Positions 36,209 through 45,377 of a stretch of 64,000 bases of DNA are shown here, one piece after another. The DNA is from Winogradskyella aurantia. GTDB taxonomy: Bacteria > Bacteroidota > Bacteroidia > Flavobacteriales > Flavobacteriaceae. Every line of letters starts with the position of its first letter. Position 1 is the first letter of the stretch. Position numbers and translations under genes: made by a program. The notes below the pieces were generated by a model. The model worked only from the letters and a program-made list of their open reading frames with translations, made no database searches and was not told the origin of the DNA. The stretch covers positions 248,001-312,000 of the forward strand of contig NZ_NGJN01000003.1 of assembly GCF_002266855.1 (NCBI RefSeq), in the 5' to 3' direction.

Positions 36209-38539
36209 TTAGCTTTTACTACCATAACCATAGTTATAGCCATAGTTATAGCCATAGCCGTATGATTTGCTAGCATCCACACCATTAATAAGATAGACCA
36301 TATTCTTAAGTTTTCCGGCATCAGATAACCCCTTAGAAAACTCCAATAGTTTCTTTTCTGTGTAGTTTGCACGTGTGATATAAAGCGTCGCATCAGCGAG
36401 TGACGATATTAGCATAGTATCCGTTACTAAAATAGTTGGTGCTGTATCTACAATAATATAATCATAGTCCGTCTTCGCAGACTCTATAAGAGCCTTAAAA
36501 CGGCCATTGGTCAATAAGTGGGCCGGATTAGGTGGCATACTTCCGGATAGAAGTATATCATGCTGTGGATGGGAACCAAAGCCTTGTATTAAAGCGGATC
36601 GCCAATCGAAATCAAAATCATGTAGATAGTTGGAGAGCCCCTCATGATGCTTATCCTTATTGATATAGCTGTGTATTTGGGGGTTTCTTAAATCCGCCCC
36701 AATTAAGAGCACCTTTTTATTTAAACTGGACAATGCCAATGACAGGTTTAAACTTACATAGGTCTTACCCTCCCCCTTAATAGTGGACGTACAATAAATT
36801 ACCTTACCTTCCTTATGTGGTGTAACCGGCAATATATAATCCACATTTGAGCTCAATATTCTAAAGGCTTCTGCTTGAATAGAAGTATCATTGGGGTTGG
36901 TAAAAAGTAATTTGTCCTCCTTTTTCATCTTTGGTAACTCTCCTACAACAGGAATATTACTGGTATACTCCTCTATATCCCTGCGACTTTTGAGCTTCGT
37001 ATCTAAAAGAAAAACCAAATAGATAAGTGCAAAAGGCAGACCTAAGCCCCCTGCTATCGCTAATACATACACCGAACGAGTATTAGGGGATACGGGAATC
37101 CCTGACGACAAAGCATCTTCTACCACCTTGATGGTAGGTTCGGTTATGGCGTAATTAATAGCAGCTTCCTCCCTTTTTTGTAATAAGAAGATATATAGGG
37201 TTTGTTTTATTTCCTGTTGACGCTTAATATCTAAAAGGACTTTTTCCTTTGCAGGTATACTATACACCTTAGCCGCATAGGTCTTGTTTTTTTGTTCCAA
37301 CTGCGCCTTCGTTGCTTCCAATTGTTGTCTGTAGGTGGCTATAGAAGTGAAAATATTGGATTTTAAATCGGCCAATTGCGCATTTAGGACCTTGACTTGT
37401 GGATTATTTACACCGGCACTACTACCATACTTATCGCGCGCTAAAACCAAGGTATTGTAATCACTAACTAGTCCATTAACAGCACCACTGTTAAGTCCAA
37501 TATTGGCCGGTAACAGATCTGTTGTGGCACTAGAATCTTTTAGCCCCTCTTCCAAAAGCTCGGATAACAACAATTGGTTCTCCACTTCGAACAAGCCCGC
37601 TTCGGCTTCTGTACGTTGGCTTAGCCCAAGTGCTGCATCAGTTTCTATAGTAACCAAATTATTCTGTTGCTTATAGTCTTTAATGCTAGTTTCTATAGAG
37701 TCCAATTCGTCCTCTAATATTATAAAGCGGTCTTTAATAAATTCCATGGTGCGAAAGGAGACATCCCTACGATCAGCTTTACCATCTTCATCAAATACAT
37801 ATATAAGTTCATTTAAAACACGCTCATTTCTAGTCCTACTTTGACTTTGAAAGCTCAGCTGTAATAAATCGCTACTTTTACCTAGCATCTTAATGTTCAC
37901 GGCACCTTTTAGACCTCTAGTCACTGCCGAAACAGGGGCAAACTTAATCAAGTAGACCTTACCTATCAGAGCATTAAAATTATTTTTACCGCTGGGGTTC
38001 AATTCAAAAGGCAGGGCGTGCACAACCCCTAGAGTCGTATAGTTGGGAAATTCCAAGACTCGTTCCTGTCCAATTTTGTTAATTTCAAAACCGTCTGTTG
38101 TTACTTCAATGCGGTATCCCATACTACCAATAATACTATCGTTAGGAATAATCTTTACAAGGGTAAATGGAAGGCGGTCTATCTCTGTAGTCAGGACATT
38201 ACCTTCTTCATAAATTCGCATGGTTAAATTCTGCTTCCTTACCACCTGCTCAATAATAGGGTAAGACTTAAGAATCTCTATTTCGTTTTCCAGATTGATA
38301 TTGGAGCGATTGAAAACAAAGGCTGAAGAGGGAAGCTCGAGACCTTTGTTCTTGTTAAGGATTTTTATCTTTGCGACAGAACTGTAAACCTTAGGGGTGT
38401 ATCTTAAGTATAATACGGCTGCCATAAGTGCCAAGACAAGTCCCAAAACAAACCAATACCAGTACCTTAAATACTTCTGTACTTCATGCTTAATCAACTC
38501 CCCCTGGTCTCTTCGTTTGTGGTACCTATCTATGGCCAT
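36209..38539 (-). CDS. wzc: Polysaccharide biosynthesis tyrosine autokinase (Wzc type)
   Basis: Inner-membrane co-polymerase and BY-kinase that controls chain length and export of the capsule/exopolysaccharide. Order: N-terminal membrane helix (about 27-47), periplasmic Wzz domain with coiled coil (about 250-440), second helix (about 490-513), cytoplasmic kinase with Walker A GEGKTYVSLN, Walker A' LIGADLRNPQ and Walker B YDYIIVDTAP. The C-terminus has seven Tyr alternating with Gly/Asn before SKS, the autophosphorylation cluster, encoded by a 12-bp tandem repeat. It follows wza by 5 bases; last gene of the locus. Confidence 0.94.
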   Translation of the reverse strand: MAIDRYHKRRDQGELIKHEVQKYLRYWYWFVLGLVLALMAAVLYLRYTPKVYSSVAKIKILNKNKGLELPSSAFVFNRSNINLENEIEILKSYPIIEQVVRKQNLTMRIYEEGNVLTTEIDRLPFTLVKIIPNDSIIGSMGYRIEVTTDGFEINKIGQERVLEFPNYTTLGVVHALPFELNPSGKNNFNALIGKVYLIKFAPVSAVTRGLKGAVNIKMLGKSSDLLQLSFQSQSRTRNERVLNELIYVFDEDGKADRRDVSFRTMEFIKDRFIILEDELDSIETSIKDYKQQNNLVTIETDAALGLSQRTEAEAGLFEVENQLLLSELLEEGLKDSSATTDLLPANIGLNSGAVNGLVSDYNTLVLARDKYGSSAGVNNPQVKVLNAQLADLKSNIFTSIATYRQQLEATKAQLEQKNKTYAAKVYSIPAKEKVLLDIKRQQEIKQTLYIFLLQKREEAAINYAITEPTIKVVEDALSSGIPVSPNTRSVYVLAIAGGLGLPFALIYLVFLLDTKLKSRRDIEEYTSNIPVVGELPKMKKEDKLLFTNPNDTSIQAEAFRILSSNVDYILPVTPHKEGKVIYCTSTIKGEGKTYVSLNLSLALSSLNKKVLLIGADLRNPQIHSYINKDKHHEGLSNYLHDFDFDWRSALIQGFGSHPQHDILLSGSMPPNPAHLLTNGRFKALIESAKTDYDYIIVDTAPTILVTDTMLISSLADATLYITRANYTEKKLLEFSKGLSDAGKLKNMVYLINGVDASKSYGYGYNYGYNYGYGSKS

Positions 38540-38544
38540 AACTC

Positions 38545-39306
38545 TTATCTGGTTAATAACAAGGTTAAAGTTAGCGTTATGGTCACTACGGACAATAAAG
38601 TTCCAATATTCCCAATATATCCGGCTGTTTTTACCTTGGGATTATTTTGATTCACCACAATAACGTCATTAGGTCTTACAAAATAATAAGGGCCGTTCAT
38701 CCAGTCAGAGGTGGTTAGATCTATATGTGTAATCTGTTTTACACCCTTTTCATCACGCATCACCACGACATCTTCGCGAACACCATTGATGGTTAAATCT
38801 CCCGCATAGCCCAAGGCCTGTAATAAGGTAATATTTTGCTCCGTAAAACTATAGGTCCCTGGGGCATTCACCTCACCCAAAACGGTCACCTTTGCATTAA
38901 GTAAGCGCACATTAACCGAAGGTGCTATGAGATGATTTTCGTCTTCCAAACGTTGCTTTAAATGACGCTCCAACTCTGGTGTAGTCAATTGTGCTACGGA
39001 AATTTCACCCAATACGGGAAAATTAATGGTATAATCTGGCGACACCAAATAGCCCTGCAACTGCAAAAATTGGACATTGCCACCACCTTGGTTATTATTA
39101 GTAGGTAAATTATAAGGTATTGCCGACTCTGGATTTAAGGCTCCCACATCAATGCGCAACACGTCGTTTGGTTGTAGAGTAGGATTGCTATAACTAATAG
39201 CCGCTTCCTTTTGCGTATCGATATCCTGAAGATAAAGTATTTCCTTTTTTGTGGCACAGGCACAAAAAAGCACTAGCATGAAAACAATTCCCAGTCGTTG
39301 TAACAT
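38545..39306 (-). CDS. wza: Polysaccharide export outer-membrane lipoprotein (Wza type)
   Basis: Outer-membrane export channel lipoprotein that works with Wzc. The start at 39306 yields MLQRLGIVFMLVLFCAC, a lipoprotein signal with Cys17; an upstream in-frame start would overlap wecA and lose the signal. Domains: poly-export/SLBB region with LQPNDVLRIDVGALNPES (about 44-61), YTINFPVLGEISVAQLTTPELERHLKQRL (about 94-122), SVNVRLLNAKVTVLGEVNAPGTYSF SLBB segment (about 130-154), and a C-terminal membrane helix (about 232-252). It has its own strong promoter and precedes wzc. Confidence 0.93.
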   Translation of the reverse strand: MLQRLGIVFMLVLFCACATKKEILYLQDIDTQKEAAISYSNPTLQPNDVLRIDVGALNPESAIPYNLPTNNNQGGGNVQFLQLQGYLVSPDYTINFPVLGEISVAQLTTPELERHLKQRLEDENHLIAPSVNVRLLNAKVTVLGEVNAPGTYSFTEQNITLLQALGYAGDLTINGVREDVVVMRDEKGVKQITHIDLTTSDWMNGPYYFVRPNDVIVVNQNNPKVKTAGYIGNIGTLLSVVTITLTLTLLLTR

Positions 39307-39326
39307 AAATTTTTTTAAACTTGACA

Positions 39327-39357
39327 CAAATATAAACGCAAATCTAAGATAGACAAA
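39327..39357 (-). promoter_or_regulatory. Promoter of wza-wzc
   Basis: On the reverse strand TTTG (39357-39354), a 19-base spacer and TATATTTG (39334-39327) match the TTG-N17-23-TAnnTTTG consensus. The wza ATG lies 20 bases further. Confidence 0.7.
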
Positions 39358-39401
39358 GAATAAAATAGCGGGTCTGACATTTGTTTCGTATTCTAGGGCT
39401 G

Positions 39402-40496
39402 TTATCCCCAACTGCGAACCCAATCGTACAAAAAATATAGTGAATACAATAGGGTACCTAAACACAATAGTACCGCTAATTGCCAATGTATATCTAAATT
39501 ACTTAAGGTAAAGGCGCAAAAAATCAAGATTATATTAATGAGTACTATAATAAGGGTGGTTTGTACATGACTAAAGCCCTTATCTAAAAAGCGATGGTGT
39601 AAATGATTCTTGTCGGCTGCAAAGGGACTTTTTTTGTGAACCACCAAGCGGATAAAAAAAATACGCAGGGTATCTAGCAGAGGGAAGAACAGAAACGAAA
39701 GTACTAAAACTGGAGACGCATCGTAATATGGTCTCGTTTCTATTAATTCGGAGCTATTAATAAAGCGTACCGCAAATACGGCTATGATAAAGCCCAGTAT
39801 CATAGAGCCCGTATCTCCCATAAACATTTTATGCCGCCTTGAAAAATTCAGAAACAAAAACGGTAAAATAGCGCCGACCGCCGCTGCTGCCAAGACCACC
39901 ATACTTATATCCTTGTACTGATAAAAGACATAGGCAAATGCCGCACAGGCCATAAGGGCCAGGGTCCCTGCAAGTCCATCGACACCATCAATGAGGTTAA
40001 AGGCATTGATAATAAGTATATAAACAAAAAGGGTAAAGATAACCGAGACCCAGTAGGGCATAATACTGACGCCAAATAACCCGGACAAACCGACAATACG
40101 TGTATCCGTAAACACAATGAGTAAGAGTCCTGCCAATAATTGGCCTGTAAATTTTTTTCGTGGGGAAAGAATAAGAATGTCATCCTTTAAGCCTAGGAAA
40201 AACAAAATGGTAATACCACCTAAAATCAACAGTAAACTTTTGGTATCCAAAACGGCACCGATTATAGTGATAGCCACTACGATGCTCATAAACATCCCTA
40301 TACCACCCAAATTGGGAACCGTCCCCGAGTGGCTACTGCGATCATCAGACACGTCCATTAAATGCTTTGCCTTGGCCACATTGATGATGGCGGGGTAACT
40401 GGCAATAGAAACCACAATTGCGACGAATGCGGCAAAGGCCATCAAAGCAAAGACATGTTGTTCCGGAACAAAATTCTCTAATAATTCTTTTACCAT
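39402..40496 (-). CDS. Undecaprenyl-phosphate sugar-1-phosphate transferase (WecA/MraY family)
   Basis: Integral membrane transferase that loads the first sugar phosphate onto undecaprenyl phosphate and so starts the repeat unit. The 364-residue protein has about eleven hydrophobic helices, the DDxxD-type motif GLKDDILILS (about 100-109), NAFNLIDGVDGLAG (about 163-176), FMGDTGSMILGF (about 223-234) and the HIH-like NHLHHRFLDKG (about 299-309). Probably GlcNAc-1-P transfer, but the sugar is not proven. It is 95 bases upstream of wza, in the same direction. Confidence 0.92.
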   Translation of the reverse strand: MVKELLENFVPEQHVFALMAFAAFVAIVVSIASYPAIINVAKAKHLMDVSDDRSSHSGTVPNLGGIGMFMSIVVAITIIGAVLDTKSLLLILGGITILFFLGLKDDILILSPRKKFTGQLLAGLLLIVFTDTRIVGLSGLFGVSIMPYWVSVIFTLFVYILIINAFNLIDGVDGLAGTLALMACAAFAYVFYQYKDISMVVLAAAAVGAILPFLFLNFSRRHKMFMGDTGSMILGFIIAVFAVRFINSSELIETRPYYDASPVLVLSFLFFPLLDTLRIFFIRLVVHKKSPFAADKNHLHHRFLDKGFSHVQTTLIIVLINIILIFCAFTLSNLDIHWQLAVLLCLGTLLYSLYFLYDWVRSWG

Positions 40497-40564
40497 AATT
40501 CAAGTCCTTTTGTCCTTAGGGGATACAAATATCTTTAAATTAATTCGTAAAACACAGCAGAAGC

Positions 40565-41338
40565 TCATTTTCTTAATGTCATCTTAAAATTAGGAAAAAA
40601 CTGCTTTATTTTAGATCCGTTTTTCTGAACAATGGTCCACCACGTTCCCAATTGATGTTGCCTAATAGCACGATAGTCTTCCTTACTTTTTTGAATGATA
40701 TTCCTAAGACTCCTATTACTGGCACCACCCACACGCATCTTTACAATGGTGTCTGGTAAGTACGAAAATCGTAACTCAGGCTGCTTAAAAATGCGCAAAA
40801 CAAACTCATAGTCGGCGGCAATTCTATAATCCAAATTAAAAGCCCCATAGGTTTGATACACCGTCGACTTTAGGTATAAAGTAGGGTGTGCTGGCATCCA
40901 ACCTTGTTTTAAGAGGCTTGGCCTAAAGGCTTGACTTATCCAATTTCTAATCACTTTATCGGTATTGTCAGCGGCCACATAGTGCAGATTGCCATAGACC
41001 CCATCTACGTTTTGGTCTTTAAAGATTTTTACAATCTGACTTATGATATCCTCTGAGGCTAAAAAATCGTCCGAATGCACAAAACCTATAATGGTACCTG
41101 AGGCTTTGGAAATCCCCTTATTTAGGGCATCGTAAATACCCTTATCCCGTTCGGAAATCAATCTAATGTGGTCATAACCATCCGTTAGCGCCCTCACCTT
41201 AGCTATGGTATTATCTTTTGAGTTTCCGTCAATAATAAGGTATTCTATATCGGGATAGGATTGCTTAAGGACCGAGCTTATGCATTTACCTACAGTATCC
41301 GCAGAGTTATAGGTGGCTGTAATGATAGAGACCTTCAT
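40565..41338 (-). CDS. Family-2 glycosyltransferase
   Basis: Cytoplasmic GT-A-type transferase that adds a sugar to the repeat unit. The 257-residue protein starts MKVSIITATYNSADTVGKC, has EYLIIDGNSKDNT (about 31-43), the metal-binding HSDDF (about 92-96), GVYGNLHY and the acceptor-side MPAHPTLYLK. No membrane helix is present. Closely related enzymes are widespread in Bacteroidota EPS loci. It follows the WcaF-type acetyltransferase by 11 bases. Donor and linkage unknown. Confidence 0.9.
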   Translation of the reverse strand: MKVSIITATYNSADTVGKCISSVLKQSYPDIEYLIIDGNSKDNTIAKVRALTDGYDHIRLISERDKGIYDALNKGISKASGTIIGFVHSDDFLASEDIISQIVKIFKDQNVDGVYGNLHYVAADNTDKVIRNWISQAFRPSLLKQGWMPAHPTLYLKSTVYQTYGAFNLDYRIAADYEFVLRIFKQPELRFSYLPDTIVKMRVGGASNRSLRNIIQKSKEDYRAIRQHQLGTWWTIVQKNGSKIKQFFPNFKMTLRK

Positions 41339-41349
41339 GTGCTAATCGG

Positions 41350-41895
41350 TTATGCTATATGTCGCGTTTTTTTCTTGAGGGCTGGATTGCCCGCATAAAT
41401 GCCATAGGCCTCTAGATTCGACGTCGCTACCGACCCCATGGTCAAGATGGCATGGCTACCAAAGCGCACGCCCGGGGCTACCTTAGCCATGGCCCCAACC
41501 CAACTGCCCTCCTCCAAATAAATGGGTGCTGTCATTAAATCAAAACTTATGGACTTATAATTGTGGTTTCCACACAATAGTAAGGCACCTTGGGAGATAC
41601 AGACGTTAGATTCCAAGGTGACCTGATCGAGATTATCAATCCATACCCCTTCGCCTATCCAACAGTGATGCCCAATACTCAGTTTCCACGGGTATTTTAT
41701 GGTTACTTTAGGTTTTATGACTACCTCTTTCCCGACGTTAGCACCGAAGCCCTTGAGCAAGGCCACTTTTAAACTTGACGAGACATTCCAAGAGGACTGA
41801 AAGCAAAGGCTACTCACAATATACCACAAGAGGCGTTTCAATTTTGGGCCTGGTTGGTACCAGCTGTTATTGTATGTAGACAGGTCTGTTTTCAA
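41350..41895 (-). CDS. WcaF-type hexapeptide acetyltransferase
   Basis: Left-handed beta-helix O-acetyltransferase, annotated in relatives as putative colanic-acid acetyltransferase. The 181-residue protein has an N-terminal helical cap (YNNSWYQPGPKLKRLLWYIV), hexapeptide repeats from about residue 55 (GANVGKEVVIKPKVTI) and the catalytic-loop His in CGNHNYKSISFDL (about 108-120), ending in YAGNPALKKKTRHI. It adds an acetyl group to a sugar of the polymer. The repeat array and a 7-bp tandem repeat lie just upstream, which may affect its expression. Confidence 0.9.
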   Translation of the reverse strand: MKTDLSTYNNSWYQPGPKLKRLLWYIVSSLCFQSSWNVSSSLKVALLKGFGANVGKEVVIKPKVTIKYPWKLSIGHHCWIGEGVWIDNLDQVTLESNVCISQGALLLCGNHNYKSISFDLMTAPIYLEEGSWVGAMAKVAPGVRFGSHAILTMGSVATSNLEAYGIYAGNPALKKKTRHIA

Positions 41896-42007
41896 AGTCT
41901 TCGCCTTTCAAAAAACGAATATCGCATTTTATTTTTAAATGATGGGTATATCAAAATGTACTTTTGAATTTTAGGTGCGAGCTTGGAAGCGTGAGACGGA
42001 AAAAGAT

Positions 42008-42050
42008 GAGTAGTGAGTAGTGAGTAGTGAGTAGTGAGTAATGAGTAGTG
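42008..42050. repeat. 7-bp tandem repeat upstream of the wcaF-like gene
   Basis: About six copies of GAGTAGT (one altered to GAGTAAT) between the acetyltransferase start (41895, reverse) and the repeat array. Its unit is not a multiple of three and no gene reads through it convincingly. Confidence 0.85.
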
Positions 42051-42096
42051 AAAAAAAAGAGAGACGAGAAAAGAGAATCGGAAACAATGCAGAAGA

Positions 42097-43131
42097 CATA
42101 TCAATATACTTGCTCATATTTCGCAAGCACTCGATGTGACAAAATGAAGTATTGATGTCAGTTCGAGTGGTTTTTTAAAGCACAGCTTTGAAAAATTGTA
42201 GCGAAAACTCCTTCTGAAAAATCTCCTTGTATTACATCTCAATATAGTTGCTGATACTTCATGAGCACTCGATGTGACAAAATGAAGTATTGATGTCTGT
42301 TCGAGTGGTTTTTTAAAGCACAGCTTTGAAAAATTATATCGAGAACTTTTGATAGCGTATAGCTTTAGATGCATCTCGATACAATTTTGCTCGCATACTC
42401 GCAAAATCACTCGATGTGACAAAACATAAATCATGTAATAAATTGATTGAACTGTAAAAAAGAAGATTGATGTCAGTTCGAGTGGAATGGCCTAAGCCAT
42501 TTTGTATCGAGAACTTATGATAGCGTATAGCTTTAAATGCATCTCGATACAATTTTGCTCGCATACTCGCAAAATCACTCGATGTGACAAAACGTAAAGC
42601 ATGTAAAAGAGAACGTGACTTGTAACAAAGAAGATCAATGTCAGTTCGAGTGGAATGGCGCAAGCCATTTTGTATCGAGAACTTTTGATAGCGTATAGCT
42701 TTAAACGCATCTCGATACAATTTTGCTCGCAAACTCGCAAAATCACTCGATGTGACAAAACGTAAAGCATGTAAAAGAGAAAACGAGTTGTGACAAAATG
42801 AAGTATTGATGTCTGTTCGAGTGGTTTTTTAAAGCACAGCTTTGAAAAATTGTATCGAGAACTTTTGATAGCGTATAGGTTTAGATGCATCTCGATACAA
42901 TTTTGCTCGCCTACTTGCAAAATCACTCGGTGTGACAAAATGAAGTACCGCTGTCAGTTCGAGTAGAATGGCCTAAACCATTTTGTATCGAGAACTTATG
43001 ATAGCGTATAGCTTTAAATGCATCTCGATACAATTTTGCTCGCCTACTCGCAAAATCACTCGATGTGACAAAATGAAGTATTGATGTCAGTTTGAGTGAT
43101 TCTGATAAACATCGGAATTGTATCGAGAACC
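42097..43131. repeat. REP/BIME-like palindromic repeat array 2, left part
   Basis: Fourteen strictly alternating modules. Type B starts at 42097, 42235, 42372, 42540, 42708, 42888 and 43021; type A follows each. Spacing of successive B modules is 133-180 bases (168 twice), and linkers are themselves repeated (for example GATAGCGTATAGCTTTAAA between A and the next B). Stem cores alternate between AATGGC/GCCATT, TTTTAAAGC/GCTTTGAAAA and TTTTGC/GCAAAA. Outer ends TGTCA and TGACA make each A+B pair a larger inverted repeat of about 119 bases. The long ORFs seen across it are by-products of the repetition. Confidence 0.92.
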
Positions 43132-43176
43132 TTTACAGCGTTACAGTTCAAATTTTTAGCTACCTTTTAAGCACCA

Positions 43177-43470
43177 ATGAAACTATATTATGTCTACATA
43201 CTGGAATGCGGCGATAAATCGCTTTACACGGGAATAACAAATAACCTTGACAGAAGACTTTTGGAACACCAAAAAGGTCAGGATAACTCGTGTTATACCT
43301 ATTCAAGAAGACCTGTCAAACTTGTTTTTCATGCAGAGTTTACAGATGTAAATATGGCCATTAGTTCCGAAAAACAAATTAAACGTTGGTCCAGGACGAA
43401 AAAGATTGCGCTCATTAATAATGAAATTGATAAGCTTCCGAATTTGGCTAAAAAGAAGTTTAATAACTAA
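43177..43470 (+). CDS. GIY-YIG nuclease family protein
   Basis: 97-residue single-domain GIY-YIG endonuclease of the UPF0213/YhbQ-like type. The GIY and YIG half motifs are YVYILECGDKSLYTGIT (residues 4-20), followed by NNLDRRLLEHQKG with the catalytic Arg26 and His31, and SSEKQIKRWSRTKK (about 68-81) with the metal-binding Glu70. It is intact, the only gene inside the array, and on the strand opposite to the polysaccharide genes. It begins 46 bases after an A module and ends 40 before a B module. A TACCTTTT sequence at 43161-43168 is a weak promoter candidate. Role in the repeats is inference. Confidence 0.9.
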   Translation: MKLYYVYILECGDKSLYTGITNNLDRRLLEHQKGQDNSCYTYSRRPVKLVFHAEFTDVNMAISSEKQIKRWSRTKKIALINNEIDKLPNLAKKKFNN

Positions 43471-43509
43471 ATAAGTTGGTTTTAAGCCTATTGATAAAGC
43501 TTATGACTT

Positions 43510-44241
43510 CATCTCGATACACGCACTCGATGTGGCAAAACAATGGGTCATTGTCAGTTCGAGTGGAATGGCGCAAGCCATTTTGTATCGAGAACTTATG
43601 ATAGCGAATGGCTTTAAACGCATCTCGATACAATGTTGCTCGCATACTCGCAAAATCACTCGATGTGACAAAACGTAAATCATGTGAAAGAGAACACGAG
43701 TTGTGACAAAATAAAGTATTGATGTCAGTTCGAGTGGAATGGCGCAAGCCATTTTGTATCGAGAACTTATGATAGCGAATGGCTTTAAACGCATCTCGAT
43801 ACAATGTTGCTCGCATACTCGCAAAATCACTCGATGTGACAAAATGAAGTACTGCTGTCAGTTCGAGTGGAATGGCGCAGGCCATTTTGTATCGAGAACT
43901 GCTTATTATAAATCACCTCGTATGACATCTCGATACTATTTTTGTTCGCTCACGCTGCCAAAAATCACTCGATGTGACAAGACGTAAAGCATGTCATAGG
44001 AGGTGAGGATTGTAACAAAGAATAAGGATGTCAGTTGGAGTGGTTTTTTAAAACATAGCTTTGAAAAATTGTATCGAGAACGCGTCACCACTTCATCGCA
44101 TCACTGCATCACCGTCTCACCGCATCGCCACTTCACCACTTCACTGAATCACCGAATAAAAAATCACAAGCAACAAATTAATACATCTTAATACATCTCG
44201 ATACACTTGCTCATACTTCGCAATCACTCGATGTGATAAAA
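43510..44241. repeat. REP/BIME-like palindromic repeat array 2, right part
   Basis: Type B modules start at 43510 (short, almost no stem), 43621, 43792, 43926 and 44194; type A at about 43553, 43723, 43857 and 44031, with a decayed A at about 44252. The order and linkers are the same as in the left part, so the GIY-YIG gene interrupts one array. Between 44090 and 44155 is a short CACTTCATCGCATCACTGC-like simple repeat. No other gene is present up to 44310. Confidence 0.9.
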
Positions 44242-44310
44242 TGAAGTGCCTCTGTCAGTTAAAAAGGAATAGCAATCGTCAATTGACAGAAACAACCATC
44301 TCATCTCTCC

Positions 44311-45267
44311 CTAAACCAAGCTAGGATCTTTCTTCAATAAAGTATCAAAATACGCAATGGTATGGGTTAAGCCTTCCTTTAAATGAACCTTTGGTTCCCA
44401 ACCGTTGAGTTCTTTTTTTGCTAAGCTGATATCCGGTTGACGTTGCATAGGATCATCTTGTGGTAAGGGTAAAAAGGTCAACTTTGACTTAGACCCCGTA
44501 AGTGTCAATACTTCTTTAGCCAACTCCAACATGGTAAACTCTACGGGATTTCCAATATTCACGGGACCGGTAAAACCATCCCTGCTGTTCATCATTCTAT
44601 AGGTACCTTCCACCAAATCGTCCACATACTGGAAACTACGGGTTTGAGTGCCATCGCCAAAGATGGTGATATCCTCACCCTTGAGGGCCTGAACGATAAA
44701 ATTAGATACGACACGTCCATCATGCGGATGCATATGTGGGCCGTAGGTATTGAAAATACGAATGATTTTTATATTCACCTTATTTTGATGGTGGTAATCC
44801 ATAAACAAGGTTTCTGCACAACGTTTACCTTCATCATAGCACGAGCGAAGACCAATAGGGTTTACATTACCCCAATAGGACTCGGGTTGCGGGTGAACAC
44901 TTGGGTCACCATAGACCTCACTTGTTGAGGCTTGTAATATTTTAGCACCAATGCGTTTGGCCAGGCCTAACATATTAATTGCACCCATAACTGAGGTCTT
45001 TACGGTTTTTATGGGATTAAACTGGTAATGTACTGGTGAGGCTGGGCAAGCGAGATTATAAATCTCGTCTACTTCAATCATATAGGGGTTAATGATATCG
45101 TGGCGGACCAACTCAAAGTAATGGTGATCCATCAAATGTTCTATATTGCGTTTGGAGCCTGTAAAGTAATTGTCTAAACAGATAACTTCGTTGCCTTCCT
45201 TTAATAAGCGCTCACAAAGATGTGAGCCTACAAAACCAGCGCCGCCAGTCACTAAAATGCGTTTCAT
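44311..45267 (-). CDS. UDP-glucuronate decarboxylase (UDP-xylose synthase)
   Basis: NAD-dependent extended SDR that converts UDP-glucuronate to UDP-xylose. The start at 45267 gives [22 protein letters not shown] with the GxxGxxG motif near residues 8-13. Family signatures are [18 protein letters not shown] (about 70-87), the catalytic STSEVYGDP and [12 protein letters not shown] (YxxxK, about 143-154), [16 protein letters not shown] and [12 protein letters not shown] (about 207-218). No UDP-glucose dehydrogenase is in the window, so glucuronate must come from elsewhere. Repeat array 2 lies immediately downstream. Confidence 0.93.
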   Translation of the reverse strand: MKRILVTGGAGFVGSHLCERLLKEGNEVICLDNYFTGSKRNIEHLMDHHYFELVRHDIINPYMIEVDEIYNLACPASPVHYQFNPIKTVKTSVMGAINMLGLAKRIGAKILQASTSEVYGDPSVHPQPESYWGNVNPIGLRSCYDEGKRCAETLFMDYHHQNKVNIKIIRIFNTYGPHMHPHDGRVVSNFIVQALKGEDITIFGDGTQTRSFQYVDDLVEGTYRMMNSRDGFTGPVNIGNPVEFTMLELAKEVLTLTGSKSKLTFLPLPQDDPMQRQPDISLAKKELNGWEPKVHLKEGLTHTIAYFDTLLKKDPSLV

Positions 45268-45339
45268 ATTTCGAGTATTGTTTGGAGTGGCTAAAATAGG
45301 CATTTTAAGACTTTTGAACTCCTGCACGATATTTTTTTT

Positions 45340-45373
45340 CAAAGCTAATCCTTTAAAAGGGGTACGTCACAAA
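45340..45373 (-). promoter_or_regulatory. Possible promoter of the UDP-xylose synthase gene
   Basis: Reverse strand TTTG (45373-45370), 22-base spacer and TAGCTTTG (45347-45340) fit TTG-N17-23-TAnnTTTG; the start codon follows 72 bases later. Confidence 0.4.
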
Positions 45374-45377
45374 ACAA

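Noticed and set aside
41892-42104. 70-residue minus-strand ORF touching the wcaF-like start
   Set aside because: Its sequence is mostly translated simple repeat (SLLTTHYSLLTTH) and low-complexity DNA; it has no leader signals.
42114-42938. Several long minus-strand reading frames (about 100-150 residues) over the repeat array
   Set aside because: They translate the same module again and again in different frames (recurring SHRVIL, CEQNCIEM and KAIRY blocks), a consequence of repeats without stops; no start or promoter signal supports them.
43460-43987. Overlapping reading frames on both strands over the right part of array 2
   Set aside because: Same cause: module translation in several frames, with no codon-level sign of selection.
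42097-44241. CRISPR array
   Set aside because: The repeats are palindromic modules in alternating orientation, linkers between them are themselves repeated, and no cas gene is near.
34891-44241. Integron-like attC sites
   Set aside because: Variable stems with constant ends recall attC, but there is no integrase gene and the spacers do not hold cassettes, except the single GIY-YIG gene.
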